Below are positions 1 to 25,191 of a stretch of DNA of 64,000 nucleotides, in pieces. Within the stretch, counting starts at the first letter, position 1, and every line of letters starts with the position of its first letter. Position numbers and translations under genes: made by a program. The notes under the pieces were generated by a model that saw only the letters and a program-made list of their open reading frames with translations, had not been told where the DNA came from and searched no databases. Origin of the DNA: Halocaridina rubra (taxonomy: Eukaryota; Arthropoda; Malacostraca; Decapoda; Atyidae); NCBI GenBank assembly GCA_037179515.1, contig JAXCGZ010001901.1, forward strand, positions 80,001-144,000, in the 5' to 3' direction.

Positions 1-235
1 CAGTTCTAAAAGATTGATTCATTTTTTCTCGGCATTTTTTATTTTATTTTAAACGATTTATCTTCTTAGTTCAAAGTTGTTTTTGTATTACAGTCACACC
101 TTTGGATAAGCATTGTAAATTATTGACAGTATGTTATATATTATTGAAATGTACAGATGACATACACAAACACGTCCAATAGAATTAATAGATTAGTTAA
201 TACTGCTATAAATACCTTTTTCGTTTTTTTTCTAG
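1..235 (+). other. VPS35 intron, end only
   Basis: This A+T-rich stretch ends in a pyrimidine-rich tract and AG at 234-235, the acceptor of the first VPS35 exon in the window. I see no coding sequence or repeat family in it. Confidence 0.7.
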
Positions 236-12064
<11,829 letters not shown>

Positions 12065-14303
12065 GTGGCTATTTAACCCCGATGCAAGTTAATATTTATG
12101 GTAATTTTTATGAAGAAGGAACCCCTAGTATGGGGACATAATGAAAACTTGATCTTCGTATTCTTTTACATGCTGGTCTAAATAATATTTGGTTAACATA
12201 CACTATCAAACATTGTTAGACTGCGGTATCGCAGAAGCTCATGATAATTATTTTCAGAATTAACTTTAATGATATTCATATCCTTTATATGCCATGATAC
12301 TCATAAACAATCTCAAAGACTTGAAACCAAATAATTGTTACAGATTTTAAGAGACTATTATATTGTTATGGCTGTTTATTACATATATACCGTAATATTA
12401 TGGAAACTCATTCCAAGTGCATATTACAGATAATATGTCTTTATGACTGTACAAAGGAATTTAAAAGTTTATGAAGGGCCATTATTTAGGTACATTTAGA
12501 CACAACTTATACGGATCGCAAATTTTAACTAGTAAATACGCTCTCATAGTGTCATTCTCTCTTAATTGCGAAAACACTTGCTTCATGAACTAAATATCAG
12601 TAATCAAGCTTTCTTAAGAATTTCATACAAGAGGTGTGCTAGACTGGTCAAACTTTTATTGCCTTGTACTTTAGTTAGTAAAGTCACTTTGCATTGAAAT
12701 ATAGATAGCATTAGCAAAATATAATTAGATATATTAATAATGCATACTGTATATAGATATTTAGTAGACATTTTATTTTGCATAGAAGCATAAGCTATTG
12801 TAATTTTCCAGGTGTATTGGCTATTGAGTAAAATGCTTTATTTGTTTTGTGTTTCTGACTTTCTGTGCCAATCTTGAATAGGTATTTTTTCGAATTTATT
12901 GTTTAAACAGTAAGCCCATACATTAATACCTTGTCACTAAGGGAAAGTAACCAAGGTGTGAGATGCAGTTAAAATCCTTGTGAAAGTGGAAAGGAGGCTG
13001 AAGGCTGCACACAGTCATATATGGTCCTGTCTTGCTAAGCAAGTTTTGGAGAGGGGTTTCATCGCTCAAGAATCTTAAGCATTCAGATTTTCTTTATGTT
13101 ATGAAGTTAAGAATGTTTACAGCAATAAACTCACCTTTTTTTTTAGAGCATTCTATACAAAGCAAGTCTAAGAAAACCTTATCCCAATGGGTATATATGA
13201 ACTCAAAAGAATATTGAATGTTTATTTGGTATAAGGCATAAGCACTTTTAAGAGATAACCCCTTAAAAAAAAGAAATAACCGCTGATAAAATGCTTAGAA
13301 TATACTCCAGTTAAAAAAAAAATATTTCTGGATTACCCACTTGTAATTAATATGTTTACATACAAAGGAAAATATCCAAAGGGCAGTCCAGGAAGAGATC
13401 ACTGTATTTGCCACATATGTGCAATTGTCGTATAGTAGTTTATAAAAATATATACCGACATTATTAGCTATGTCTAATGTTTAAGGTAAGTTCTCTCTCC
13501 TGTGCCATGTCTCTACAAATATCAGAAGGAAGGAGAATTTAACCTTTAATTACCTTAGGTAAGATATTGTGGACAATATATAAACATACTGCAATGGTTT
13601 TTGTTTTACAATAATCTCAAGGTAGGAACATATAGCCTGTAACATCTAGCAAGATATTTTTTGAAATATCTTACACATCCTTTTAAGTATAGAGGAAAAG
13701 CATTTTCATATTAACCACCCATCTTGTAAATATATATAGAAGATATTTTTACACATTAACCAACACAGGAGACTTCTTACAACGTTATAACACTGCATCA
13801 TGGAGGAGTTTAAGAATTCGCGTGAATGATGAAATAATTAACAAGGAAAATCAATGGTTTCTAGTATCAAGATAAAGTATCTTCTAGCAAAGACTGACAG
13901 ACAAGCTTACAAGACATTATATACATTTTAAGTAAAAAAATCCAGGCTCTGAGAATATGAACTGCATTCCTATGGAGACAGCTCTTTGGTTTCAGAATAT
14001 ACTTGTATCAATATAAAAACTTTTATGAACATAAAAAAGTATACAGTTTTTCCATTTTAAGAAGTTACCCTTTTTTTCTATCTACTATCCTCATTTTATA
14101 AAAAAAAAAAAAAAAAGTATACAGTACTGTATATAAATTAAGACTCAGAAAGTAATGCTGAACTTAATTTACAGTGAAAACTTGTGCACCTGCACTGAAC
14201 ACCGAGAAAAATCAATGATCAGTATATACCAAATATACATATATGACATCTCTCAAACTCTTTATACAAACATACAAAAGAACTGCATACCATAATGAAA
14301 GTA
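12065..14303. other. Convergent intergenic region / 3' UTRs of VPS35 and FBXO22
   Basis: The VPS35 stop (12064) and the FBXO22 stop (14304) face each other across about 2.2 kb. The region is A+T-rich with no conserved ORF. A possible + strand poly(A) signal AATAAA is at 13124-13129, and an AATAAA on the - strand lies near 13221-13226, so the two 3' UTRs might meet or overlap. Actual cleavage sites cannot be told from sequence. An A15 run is at about 14101-14116. Confidence 0.5.
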
Positions 14304-17300
14304 TCACAAAAATGAAAGTAAAACAATAACTGTCGTAAACCGATGAAAAAAATTCTTTTTTCTCTTCTTCGGAGGCGATTCTTCTACTTCAGTGTCAACA
14401 TCGTTAAATTTCGGTAAATACGATACGCCAATTTCGCCTCCACCAAAGAAACCAAACACAGGAGTGTTAGGAAAGACTTTCCTAAAAGCTTTGCTCTCCA
14501 TATTGTTGTAATCAAACCAAGGATTACCTCTTCGCCTGTACCAAGTAAAGCCTCTGCCGCAACATGTAAATATGAAGGCAAAACTCTGTTCCTCGGGTAA
14601 ACCACACATTTTCAACTGAAATGAAAAACACGCACTTATACACTGAACCTAAATATACAATCACCAATAACTTATATGGGTAGGAAGGCATTATTCCTAG
14701 CACTCCTTATAACCTCAGTTATCATTTATACAAGGTTGGAATGTACTAATGCTGGAACTCCTTGTAAACTGACAATATCCAAGAAAAAAAACAAATGCAA
14801 TGATCCATACATTAGATATGTTTTAAAAGGAACCACATATTCGCCGATTACTCAGTACATGTACTTTCCCTAAAAACAAATACTGTATATCTATAAGCAT
14901 TAAACTGTATTATAACCTTCTAATGAAATAAAAGGGTTAGAATTCATTTGAGTGTAATTATTAGAATCATTTGAAGAAACGGTGCTTCCCTGTATATGTT
15001 CAGTTCTTGCCAGACTACTGACTGCAAGTGGAGATATGAAAATAACGTGGGAGCAAAGAACGATCATAAAGTATTAAGTACTTACCATTTTCATATACTC
15101 TTCCAGGGCTTTTGGGTTTCCAACATGCATAGGAATAATGACAGAAGCAGCCATAACATTTGGTCCACTAATCGCAATCCCAAAGTTACTTTTACTCTGA
15201 TTTTTCTTGCCTCCACAATCGAAGCTTTCAATTACACCTCCACCTACTGCTACCTTCTGATTTTGTCTGTTTACAAATAAAGCGAATTACAACTTCCTTA
15301 CACTGTATTACAATTTTCTATAATTTTGACAGTAACTGTCTGATAAATTACCATACAATATCCATTTACAAGTATAGTACTGTACTTCCAATATGCTAAT
15401 ATAATCAAATTCTGCTTATCCTGATGGCTTCAAGCAACAATTACGAGATTTCTTACCTAGAAAGAGCTGAGTGCAATACAGCAGTGGTTAGCCCTTCAGG
15501 GAAACCGATATCAAAGAGCAGAAGAGCTTTGAGATCATCATCTGGCGTCAAAGAAGTCATCTTATTAAATTCTTCCGGCGATATGACTATGTTATCATAA
15601 TTAACCTCAACATCACCCTGAAAATTAAACATTTTTCTCAACCACAGAGATAATGATTAATGAGATGCACAAAATACTCCCTGAACTCTCAAGATATGAA
15701 GCCTATTCAATTTTGGTCAAAAACATGTGGGCATCAAATAAATTACTGTACTAAGTATATTTGTTGGCTTATCTGTAATACAATACAATGCTCACACAGT
15801 CTTTGACGAAGTTATCTTCAAGAATATGAAAGAATTTCATTTTAACTCCCGGGTGATGCGGTATGAGAAGAAGTGTGACAGCGTCGGCCTGTCGCTGGGA
15901 AGGGTTCCACCTAGCCTCTACTTCTATACTGTATCCCACAGTGGACCTCTTTGTGCTGGCATTGCTACTTTCTGTTAAAGCGGACGACGACTCGGAAGAA
16001 TTAAATGGGTTCTGGACATCAATGGCTGCCCCATCTGTTATAGATGCCATATCCTGCATTTCACTTTCATTTTCTGATGGTTCTTGGCTATTGGATCTTC
16101 GTCGTCGTTTGTTTGGTCTCTTGCCTCTGTTCTCCTTGTTGAGAAGGAAAGACAGCATCTCTCGGTTTAACCTATTGGCTGATTCCAGCCAGTGGCCCTG
16201 ATAATTTTGTTCTACAGTGCCAATTATTCCCGTGGCCGAAATGAGGGCGAAGTCACATGATGACGGCAATGAACTAGAGATGTACTGTGTGAGTGTTATC
16301 TGTTCTGAAATATGAATAGAGAGTAAAGCAAAATTATGCAACAAGAGGATATTTTTACATGCACAAGAAGGCACTGACCTAATAATGTACAAACAGTGAA
16401 ATATAAAATTACTAATATCTAGCATCCGATGATAAAATCAATAAGAAAACTACCACTGGAACATGCTTTCAAAAATATATAATTTATGTGTGGTTCAAAT
16501 AAAATTTTCATAGTGATAAAAACAATTGCAAATTGTTACTTTTCTGCACACTCAGAACTTAGGTAAAGGTTTCTAGCGATATCCACCTTTCCCATCTTTG
16601 GGATCAGTCATAAATTAAGGAGCAGTCATAAACAATGAAACAAGAAATTTATGAGCTACATACAATATAGCTCTCACACATTTTAATATTCCTTCCAATA
16701 GCAAGAAACTGTGAGGATAACTAACTACAAGACACAAGAGGGACATTTAGTAACAAATGACCAATATGTAAATTTCTACAAAGGCATTGACAATGATGAA
16801 AAGTTTGGAATCCAGTGTTAATGGAAAGAACGCTTGATTATAGAATTTTTCGAGTTATCCCCTGACAGGACTTCCTCCTATGATAAAAATATTAATCACT
16901 GTATAAGCTGGAAACAGATTAAGTCACAGTTTTACCCTTTTCTTTTTCCCTGCTGAAGACATCTACTCGACTCAGCCAATCTTCGTTACAAAAGCCAACA
17001 CAGTAGCGAGGTTTGCTGACGATATGTTCAAAGAATTCCTCAAAGAGAGATGAGGGAGATTTTCCATTAATACTGACCTGTGGGACAAAGTTGTTAAGGT
17101 GAACATCATTTAAAACGAAAAAGATTATTACTATACACTAACAGTCTTTTATATCATTTATACGTAACACCATATCCTGATAAACTCAACAGGATGTCCA
17201 CAAGTACAACAGGAAAATTAAGGTAAAAATGGTTCGTGATACCCCACCCACGTTCTCTGTTAATTGTTGCGGTGAGAAACTAAAGTCAAAGAATAAGGGA

Positions 17301-19038
17301 TTGCTAGCTCTAGCTAACTAATTCCTGGAAGTAACCTCCTAAGATACTTGAGGAATATGTGGGTAGGATTCTTTCTTCCCCATAATAATTAGGGATAAAT
17401 AAAATCATAACCTTTCTCTTCACGAGCTGCTCAGGGTCCTAAGTACCATTGTTCTTTTTCATACTGAACAGTTTGTCATGAAAAAGGTTAATTTACTTTG
17501 CCTTATACATAAAAGAGTGCTGGATATGATATGATTTAGAAGCATTTGTGGCATCTAGTATTAAATTGAGAATCAAGTACAGTATATGAAGCTTGTAAGA
17601 ACATAAAAAATGTGGCGGAAATAAGGGAATATAGACTATTTAGTTGGTTTGGACACCTGAAAAACATAGATAATAAGGAATATATTGATATTCTTTAAAA
17701 GCCATATATGATAAAGTTTTGAGATGTAAGAGAAAAAGAAAAAACTAGAACGTAAGATAAAGATCTGTGAACAAGAGAATATTCCTCTAAAGACAAGGTG
17801 AATCAGGAAAATACATGTATGACACCTGACTGTAAAGAATAAATATATATAAGCATTACATTCGATCTTCATAAGGGGCAGAAGTAGACTTTAGGTCAAT
17901 TAAAAAAAAAAATCATATTATGAAGTTGTTAATTTTTCTCTATGTATCTTTTTAGTTAGGCAACATGCATAAATGCATATCACATATGATTTACAATCAG
18001 CTTTTCTTAATGACATAATATCACCTAAACGATGGTATTAGCAGTTAAGCACCTGTACAATGACACAGCTAGTAAAGTACTTACATATGCAATAATTACT
18101 GCTATAAATAAAAATGAACAGTACCTTTCCCTCTGTAGTTGGAATATTATGAGGATGAACAGTCAAATAATGAAGTTTTCGCCGTTTCTCTAGGATTTTG
18201 GCTCCAACGTCAGCCCAGAGCTTACATACTGCACGAAGCCGAGCCACTTCTCTAAAACTCAGATTTTCAAAGATTCTCTGTAAATCATAAAATATGAGCT
18301 GTTATAGAATATCTTATTTCATTTCTACCTGTTTGGTACATCAAAAATCTACATACAGAGCATCTATGCACTTAAAGAGTTACCTTTCAGTGCTCAGGAG
18401 GTATTCAAGTTACCAAAATAATATTTTACATTCATACTGACCTATTACAGGTATACGTTGTCTTAAATTTGTTGTTAATTATATTAGGTAAAATTACGTC
18501 AGACTCTCTCCTAAGGAATTTGGTTTTGGCATTGTGTAACCATTACCCTGAGCGACTGCTCTTTCTAACTTCAGACTGTGGTCAGTCTCGAACCGATGGC
18601 ATAATGAATCAGGAGTCGAATGCTACCATCTGTCTATGGTGTCAAATCAAAATTAAAGTACTGTATCTGAAAAAAAAATAGTTTTGTCACGTAATTCTCG
18701 AAGATCCGATTTCACGATTTTCTTCATCATCATTAGGATGAGATAGGAAAGGAGGTATCAGTGACAGTGTCATCACTGAGGAGAGGGGGGGGGATACAGA
18801 ATGAGAAGACTTGGGAGGAAAAGAACGACAATGAAATAGAGAGATGGACAAATGAGAGGGGCAGACCCTCCTGCTGCTGCGTATCTATTCAGTAGGTGAT
18901 AAATGTATCAGATATAATTTTCTTGATATGGCAGATTAAGCAGCAGTGTCAATGATCAGTGCTACTTATATACCTTACCTGAGTTAGTTCCCACGATCCT
19001 GAGAGTAGATCCCCAACACCAACGGAAGGAACGTTCAT
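14304..19038 (-). CDS. FBXO22: F-box only protein 22 (FBXO22), complete, 7 coding exons
   Basis: This is a substrate-receptor subunit of an SCF (SKP1-CUL1-F-box) ubiquitin ligase. Exons from the start are 18979-19038, 18125-18277, 16936-17077, 15796-16304, 15457-15617, 15086-15266 and 14304-14615; all phases join, giving 505 residues. Residues about 18-50 (ENLSFREVARLRAVCKLWAD) are the F-box. Residues from about 120 are FIST-type, with GIAISGPNVMAASVIIP and FTCCGRGFTWYRRRGNPW, and the family C-terminus VFGFFGGGEIGV...FHRFTTVIVLL. Human FBXO22 is about 400 residues; the excess is largely an exon-4 insert at about 160-235, with a basic run KRPNKRRRRS (180-189) and a Ser-rich acidic stretch, possibly a nuclear localisation signal. 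The start is the first in-frame ATG, which opens a 20-residue exon that splices in frame to the F-box; an alternative first exon is possible. Confidence 0.92.
17600..17850 (+). mobile_element. Worn LINE reverse-transcriptase C-terminal remnant
   Basis: The + strand reads through stops as LFSWFGHLKNIDN followed by a Lys/Arg-rich stretch. This matches the WFGHV..-type motif near the C-terminus of many LINE RTs (compare 56700-56800 on the - strand here). It lies in an FBXO22 intron, antisense to the gene. Only a short similarity supports it. Confidence 0.35.
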
Positions 19039-19214
19039 TATATTGATATTATTAATACACTTAATATAGGTCACGAAACTGCTTAGAAACAACTAACATA
19101 TACAGTGTCGTCTTCGGTTGTAGTAAACCATACAAGCTGATAAGACTAACAGCCTTGCGAGGACTGACTGATCAGGGTAGCCAGATAAAGCAATCAACCC
19201 ATTAGCAATCATAA

Positions 19215-19316
<102 letters not shown>

Positions 19317-19946
19317 ATATAAGAAACGATATAGCTATATTATACACAAAGCTTATCTAGCTGTTAAAATTTATCCTTTTCAACAAATGTATGCTTATAT
19401 AGGGAATAAAGGATGTGAATATTAACTCAAATTAGCTAAGAGGAGTGATTGAATGTACTTTGACTCGGTCACACCCTAAAAAGGAGTATTTATAGCCAGT
19501 GTGTATGCATTTTCATATTTATGAATGAATTTGTGATATGACCAAATATGTCCGGATCTGTTCTGAACTTGCATTTTAAATGGTCACAACCGGTTATAAC
19601 GAGCCAAGATAATCTTTAAGCCATGACATTAGAAATGCATCTTATTTCTGAGTGCAATGCAAATACTTTCATAATTTCAAATATATTGACATATAAATAT
19701 ATTAAACCACGGTAAACAGATATTCAGTATCTCTAAGTACAAAATAAACAAATTAAAAATTATAAACATTCTCAAAAGCATAACTGGACGTAAGTAAGAG
19801 AATAGAATCCTATTTCTAGTTAGGTATAGAATATTTACCGTATATAGATATATTTTTATGCCCATCAAAATACTATAACAGAAAAATAGAACTAGGTGGC
19901 ATAATTCCCTTTGTAAGGGGCCACCCTTACATGGGGAAATGGGACC

Positions 19947-20048
<102 letters not shown>

Positions 20049-20208
20049 CAGATTATAGCTAACAGCTACTTACCTGAAGTGAGGGAAGTAATAGAACTTT
20101 TTGTGTGTCAGTAATTGAAAATATAGAAAAAACCGCATAATTAAGCTAGTTTTTGCCATTACATAATCTTCCTTAAATATGCAAGAGATTTGGAAAACAA
20201 AGTCAAAG

Positions 20209-20310
20209 GAGAGAAGGCTTGGGGGAGACATGATAGAGGTGTTTAAAGTAATGAATGGATTAGAATCTATAAATGTCGATTCACTCTTGCATAAAAAAAT
20301 GCAAAAAGGG
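20209..20310 (+). mobile_element. LINE reverse-transcriptase fragment (CR1/L2-like)
   Basis: The open frame reads RRLGGDMIEVFKVMNGLES, the counterpart of RRLRGDMVTVFKFLHGYER in the better-kept copy at 32309-32635 (- strand). Only about 35 residues are recognisable. Confidence 0.6.
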
Positions 20311-20389
20311 GTCATCATTGTATAATTTACAAGAAGCAATGCTCAAAGAGTATCGGAAAATATTTTTTATTCTTAAAGAGAACATGATT

Positions 20390-21060
20390 TTTTTTAGAGT
20401 GTGACACCGGGACAGGTAAAACTACTACCCTCATCAATAATGGCCCGGGCATGAGAAAATACCAAGACGAAGAAAAAGAAAAAGTTATGGACAAGGCAGA
20501 GATGAGGTAATGATACACAAAGGAAAAGGACAGACTGAAAATATAGTCAAAGTACTGAGGACCTAGAGACCTGTAGGATTAAAGTTTAAAGTTTGTTGGG
20601 TTTTAGCTTTCCTATCAGAGGCATCGCCCCTGCTCTAGCGGGCGTCAGCCGGTGCAAGCCCCAACCCCCCACTGTGGTGTCCAGTCATAGCAGTAACCTT
20701 CCCAGTAAACTTCTTAAACTCTCGGTCCTGAATGTTACCACTTTACTAGCCAGAAGATGACGATAGATTCGCTTTTTGAAGGAAGATAGGTTATAAGAAT
20801 TTGGAAAGACGGAAGCAGGAAGAGAGTTCCAGAGTCTGGAGGTAGAAGGGAAGAAGCAGTCGCTGCACCGACCAATCCGCGAGCTACATATCTCCACACA
20901 GTAGCTGTGAGATGAGGCCGCTTGGCGAGTGTTACGCGGCCTCAGCAGTGGGGGAGGGATGCAACTCTTCAACTCATCAGAGCAGCGATGGAAGTAGTAG
21001 CGATAGAAAAGAGAAAGTGACGATGCCTTACGGCGAAGAGAAAAAGTATCCAGATTAGAA
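20390..21060 (-). mobile_element. 3' end of a Jockey-like LINE (copy 1)
   Basis: The - strand ORF at 20685-20972 carries PRNTRQAASSHSYCVEICSS and RLWNSLPASVFPNSYNLSSF, the usual last residues of Jockey-like RTs. The 3' UTR follows down to about 20390, ending in GGGACAGG...GGTGTCACAC (as read from the - strand near 20398-20420). The same end occurs at 41950-42370 (-), 50640-51110 (+) and 35412-35610 (+), so all are one family. The 5' part is missing. Confidence 0.8.
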
Positions 21061-21129
21061 GTAAGAGAAGGGTTATTAATGAGTCTGACTGCCTTAGATT
21101 CTCACAGTAACTCACAGTCGATCTTTTGG

Positions 21130-23507
<2,378 letters not shown>

Positions 23508-23652
23508 ATGGAATATAAGTGTGACATTTGTAGTAAAACATTTTCAAACAGTAAATTCTAAATGAGCATAAAATCACTCCCTCCAGCATCAAAGAAAATA
23601 CAGTACTTGCGCTAAAGATTATTGCAAGAGAAGTTATCTTAACATTCACAAA
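23508..23652 (+). pseudogene. Broken N-terminal zinc fingers upstream of the finger array
   Basis: ATG at 23508 opens MEYKCDICSKTFSNSKF, the first half of a C2H2 finger, then a stop. In the next frame an EHKIT segment supplies the expected histidine, so one base appears to be missing near 23560. A further finger (ACAKD-like loop, SYLNIHKMMH) runs into the main ORF at 23653 but lacks its first cysteine. The intact ORF has no ATG before 23653. Either the array lost its first two fingers or the assembly has an error here. Confidence 0.65.
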
Positions 23653-25191
23653 ATGATGCATGCTGGCAATAAAGAGTATAAGTGTGAAACGTGTGGAAAA
23701 GAATTTTACCAGCAAAGCTATCTTAAAAAACATAAACTGAGTCATACTGGAAGAAGAAACTTTAAATGCAATACCTGTGGTAAAGAATTTTTGTTACAGA
23801 AGCATTTAAAAAGCCATATTTATACCCACACTGGGAGAAAGGACTTTAAATGTGATATTTGTTTAAAGGATTTCACTTCAAGAGGTAATCTAAAAGTACA
23901 TAAACTTTTGCACAGTGATATTAAAGACTTTAAATGTGCATTGTGTGGAAAAGAATTTACTCAAGATAAGACCCTGAAATATCATTTAATTACTCATTCA
24001 GGTAAAAAAGACTACAAATGCGAAATTTGCAATAAAGATTTTTTTCAAAAAAGTCATCTACAAAATCATATGCTCACGCATACTGGCACAAAAATTTTTG
24101 CTTGTCATATATGCGGAAAGGAATTTGCCAGGAATTATCAACTGAAAACTCATGCCGTCACACATACAGACAGGAGGGACTTCAAATGTAATATTTGTGG
24201 AAAAGAATTTAAGCTAAGTTGTACTTTGAAAATTCATATATCAACTCATACAGACAGGAAAGATTATAAGTGTGATGTGTGTGGTGTGGAATTCAAGACA
24301 AACAACTACCTTAAGAAGCATAAACTCACCCATGTAAGCAGTAAAGACTTCAAATGTGACATTTGTGGTAAAGAATTTGCTTCAAGTGGAAACTTGAAAG
24401 GACATGTGCTCTTACACAGTGATACAAAAGATTTCAGGTGTAATAAATGTGAGAAAGAATTTGCCAGAGATAAGGAGTTAAAGTGGCATATGTTAAGTCA
24501 CACAGGGAGCAAATATTTCAAATGTACAGTCTGTGAGAAAAAATTTGTCCACAAGAGTCACTATACTTCTCATATGGTTGTTCACACTGGTAAGAAAGAC
24601 TTTAAATGCGATATCTGTGGGAGAAATTATGCTCGGAAGAGTCAGCTGAGATGTCACATACTTAGCCACTCTGACGTTAAGGACTTCAAGTGTGATATTT
24701 GTGGAAAAGAATTCCATCTGAATTCCGCCTTGAAAAAGCACATGGTTACTCATACAAAACAAATGACGAGTAAATGCTGTACTTGTGGTAAGACATGTTC
24801 GCCAAGAGAAAAATTACAGATGCATGCAATTATTTTCAAAGGTTTACAATATTACAAATGTGAAAATTGTTTAAAGAATGTTAGTAATGATCAGACAAGA
24901 AAGCAATTGGCTCCTTGCTTAAGCAAAGAGATTAATGGAGACTTTGAAAATGAAGCTCAGGGAGGAGATGTAACTGTCTTGCCATTTCCGAGTAATACTG
25001 GATGTTCTTCCGAGTTGTACAAAATAGATGATAATTTTACTGAATTTCCAGTTTGTGAAAATGAAAATGAGGAGAGAAAAAATAATGTATCAGAAAATGT
25101 CATATATTTAGTTGAAAAGGGGGAAAAGCATGTGTATGTGAAAGAGGAAACTGAAAATATCTTTGTCAAAGGTGAAACTGCAGTATTATAG
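23653..25191 (+). CDS. Intronless C2H2 zinc-finger protein, 13 canonical fingers
   Basis: The 512-residue ORF is uninterrupted. From residue 10 to about 370 it holds 13 tandem C2H2 fingers of the form (F/Y)KCDICGKEF-x5-L-x2-H-x3-H. The finger-to-finger segments read variously THTGRKDFKC or LHSDIKDFKC, so many have Ser-Asp where TGEKP is usual. A 14th finger (CCTCGKTCSPREKLQMHAII) has lost its last histidine, and a 15th shows only CENC. The C-terminal 115 residues are acidic and Glu/Asn-rich with no domain I recognise. Such arrays normally bind DNA in the nucleus; the target is unknown. The ATG is the first in frame, but the upstream broken fingers suggest an older start at 23508. Being intronless, it could be a retrocopy or a single coding exon. 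No orthologue is assigned. Confidence 0.85.
   Translation: MMHAGNKEYKCETCGKEFYQQSYLKKHKLSHTGRRNFKCNTCGKEFLLQKHLKSHIYTHTGRKDFKCDICLKDFTSRGNLKVHKLLHSDIKDFKCALCGKEFTQDKTLKYHLITHSGKKDYKCEICNKDFFQKSHLQNHMLTHTGTKIFACHICGKEFARNYQLKTHAVTHTDRRDFKCNICGKEFKLSCTLKIHISTHTDRKDYKCDVCGVEFKTNNYLKKHKLTHVSSKDFKCDICGKEFASSGNLKGHVLLHSDTKDFRCNKCEKEFARDKELKWHMLSHTGSKYFKCTVCEKKFVHKSHYTSHMVVHTGKKDFKCDICGRNYARKSQLRCHILSHSDVKDFKCDICGKEFHLNSALKKHMVTHTKQMTSKCCTCGKTCSPREKLQMHAIIFKGLQYYKCENCLKNVSNDQTRKQLAPCLSKEINGDFENEAQGGDVTVLPFPSNTGCSSELYKIDDNFTEFPVCENENEERKNNVSENVIYLVEKGEKHVYVKEETENIFVKGETAVL

Noticed and set aside
15863..16201. A + strand ORF of 112 codons
   Set aside because: It is a shadow of FBXO22 exon 4, which is read on the - strand with clear family similarity.
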